NCBI GenBank assembly: GCA_030632865.1
Contig: DAOVTY010000155.1
Coordinates: 1-7,397, forward strand
Length of the DNA stretch: 7,397 nt
Direction: 5' to 3'
Origin: Bacteroidota bacterium
Lineage (GTDB): Bacteria > Bacteroidota > Bacteroidia > Bacteroidales > Prolixibacteraceae
Position 1 is the first letter of the stretch. Every line of letters begins with the position of its first letter. Of the stretch, positions 6,776 to 7,397 are shown piece by piece. The notes below the pieces were generated by a model that worked only from the letters and a program-made list of their open reading frames with translations, was not told the origin of the DNA and searched no databases. Both the position numbers and the translations under genes were made by a program.

Positions 6776-6794
6776 GGCTAAATTTAATTTTGAG

Positions 6795-6874
6795 CTGTCA
6801 TTTCGAATGAAGAGCGATTGAGAAATTTGTAGTATTACGGACATATTTCTCAACTTACTTTGTTGAAATGACAG
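6795..6874. repeat. Palindromic intergenic repeat element (CTGTCATTTC...GAAATGACAG)
   Basis: The termini CTGTCATTTC (6795-6804) and GAAATGACAG (6865-6874) are perfect 10-bp inverted repeats. A second, inner pair, TTGAGAAAT (6818-6826) and ATTTCTCAA (6845-6853), is also perfect over 9 bp, and the segments between are poorly paired. The whole 80-nt unit could fold into a long interrupted hairpin. TGTCATTTCGAA...GAGAAAT sequences of this kind recur in intergenic DNA of many Bacteroidota genomes as I recall them, so this is probably a dispersed REP/MITE-like element. A T-rich tail follows (6875-6883), so it may also terminate trxA transcription. Copy number cannot be judged from one copy. Confidence 0.75.
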
Positions 6875-6891
6875 TTTTATTTTGAGGTATT

Positions 6892-7397
6892 TTGAAAAAC
6901 ATATTCGATATAGAGCAGTTTCATCAATTCGATAACTTGGGCTTAATTGCTCGCGAAGTTGTTGAAGGATTTATTACGGGTTTACATCGAAGTCCGTTTC
7001 ACGGATTTTCTGTGGAATTTGCAGAGCATCGGTTATATAATCAGGGAGAATCTACAAAACGAGTTGATTGGAAGCTGTTTGCCCGCACCGACAAGCTTTT
7101 TGTAAAACAGTACGAAGAAGAGACCAACCTTAGGTGCCAATTAGTTCTAGACACATCTTCGTCGATGTTATTTCCTTATTCGAAAGGAAAAAAACACCTT
7201 CAAAACAAACTTTCCTTTTCAGTTTATACGGCTGCAGCATTAATTTATTTAATTAGAAAACAGCGCGATGCCGTTGGTTTAACACTATTCTCCGATGAGA
7301 TTGAATTTCATTCAAATCCGCGAATTTCTTCTGTAAATGCAGAAGTTATGTACGGAAAATTATCAAATGTAATTCAGCCAGAAAATGCTCATCTTAG
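6892..7397 (+). CDS. DUF58-family protein with VWA-like domain, N-terminal part; 3' end outside the window
   Basis: The first 168 residues are visible. Residues 26-82 show the DUF58 hallmark block: a GFxTGLHRSPFHGFSVEF-like stretch, then EHRLYNQGES, VDWKLFART, and FVKQYEEETN. The VWA-like part follows, with a metal-ion-dependent adhesion motif Asp87-Thr-Ser89-Ser-Ser91, then a helix (about 106-125) and the strand AVGLTLFSD. Such soluble DUF58 proteins are typically encoded beside MoxR-type AAA ATPases and VWA/BatA-like membrane proteins, so those genes may lie downstream; their role is poorly known. The start is assigned to TTG at 6892: an in-frame TGA lies at 6883-6885 and no ATG occurs in frame before residue 92, inside the conserved motif. 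The only other codon option is ATT at 6889. The start lies 17 nt after the palindromic repeat. Confidence 0.9.
   Translation, partial: MKNIFDIEQFHQFDNLGLIAREVVEGFITGLHRSPFHGFSVEFAEHRLYNQGESTKRVDWKLFARTDKLFVKQYEEETNLRCQLVLDTSSSMLFPYSKGKKHLQNKLSFSVYTAAALIYLIRKQRDAVGLTLFSDEIEFHSNPRISSVNAEVMYGKLSNVIQPENAHL

Noticed and set aside
6431..6853. Long open frames on the minus strand opposite trxA (140 and 98 codons)
   Set aside because: They lie antisense to a clear thioredoxin, run into the palindromic repeat, and have no recognisable motif or start signal; they mirror the codon bias of trxA.

Overview
The window looks like chromosomal housekeeping DNA from a Bacteroidota (Bacteroidetes) bacterium, most likely near the Marinilabiliales/Bacteroidales. 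The signs are AT-rich, lysine/isoleucine-rich coding, mostly Shine-Dalgarno-free starts, matches to the phylum's TAnnTTTG -7 promoter element, a Bacteroidota-style surface lipoprotein, and the gene neighbourhoods greA-HIT and dnaE-trxA-DUF58. I see no phage, transposase, CRISPR or defence genes. Family assignments come from recognised motifs and recalled family sequences, not from a database search.

Layout. Positions 2-676 hold the C-terminal half of S-adenosylhomocysteinase (ahcY), ending at a hairpin that also serves the convergent gene. Positions 1160-723 (minus strand) encode a small lipoprotein that resembles a Rieske fold but lacks the two His ligands. A short divergent promoter region (1161-1222) separates it from an uncharacterised single-pass membrane protein (1223-1606). 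Then comes a leader with a promoter-like element, a terminator-like hairpin and a full AGGAGG, followed by greA (1760-2233) and, 4 nt later, a HIT-family protein (2238-2633) with its own terminator. dnaE (2758-6405) encodes the replicative polymerase alpha subunit. trxA (6458-6775) follows, then an 80-nt palindromic intergenic element, then the start of a DUF58 protein that begins at TTG and runs off the window.

How the genes relate. greA and the HIT gene almost certainly share a transcript. dnaE stands behind a terminator, and trxA lies 52 nt downstream. DUF58 proteins usually belong to MoxR-type ATPase operons, so the right edge probably opens such an operon. No intergenic gap exceeds about 155 nt.

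The most interesting points are a Gly-to-Trp change in the NAD-binding glycine motif of AhcY, the His-less Rieske-like lipoprotein, and the greA leader, which could act as an attenuator comparable to the E. coli greA leader RNA. I do not see a convincing new multi-gene system.
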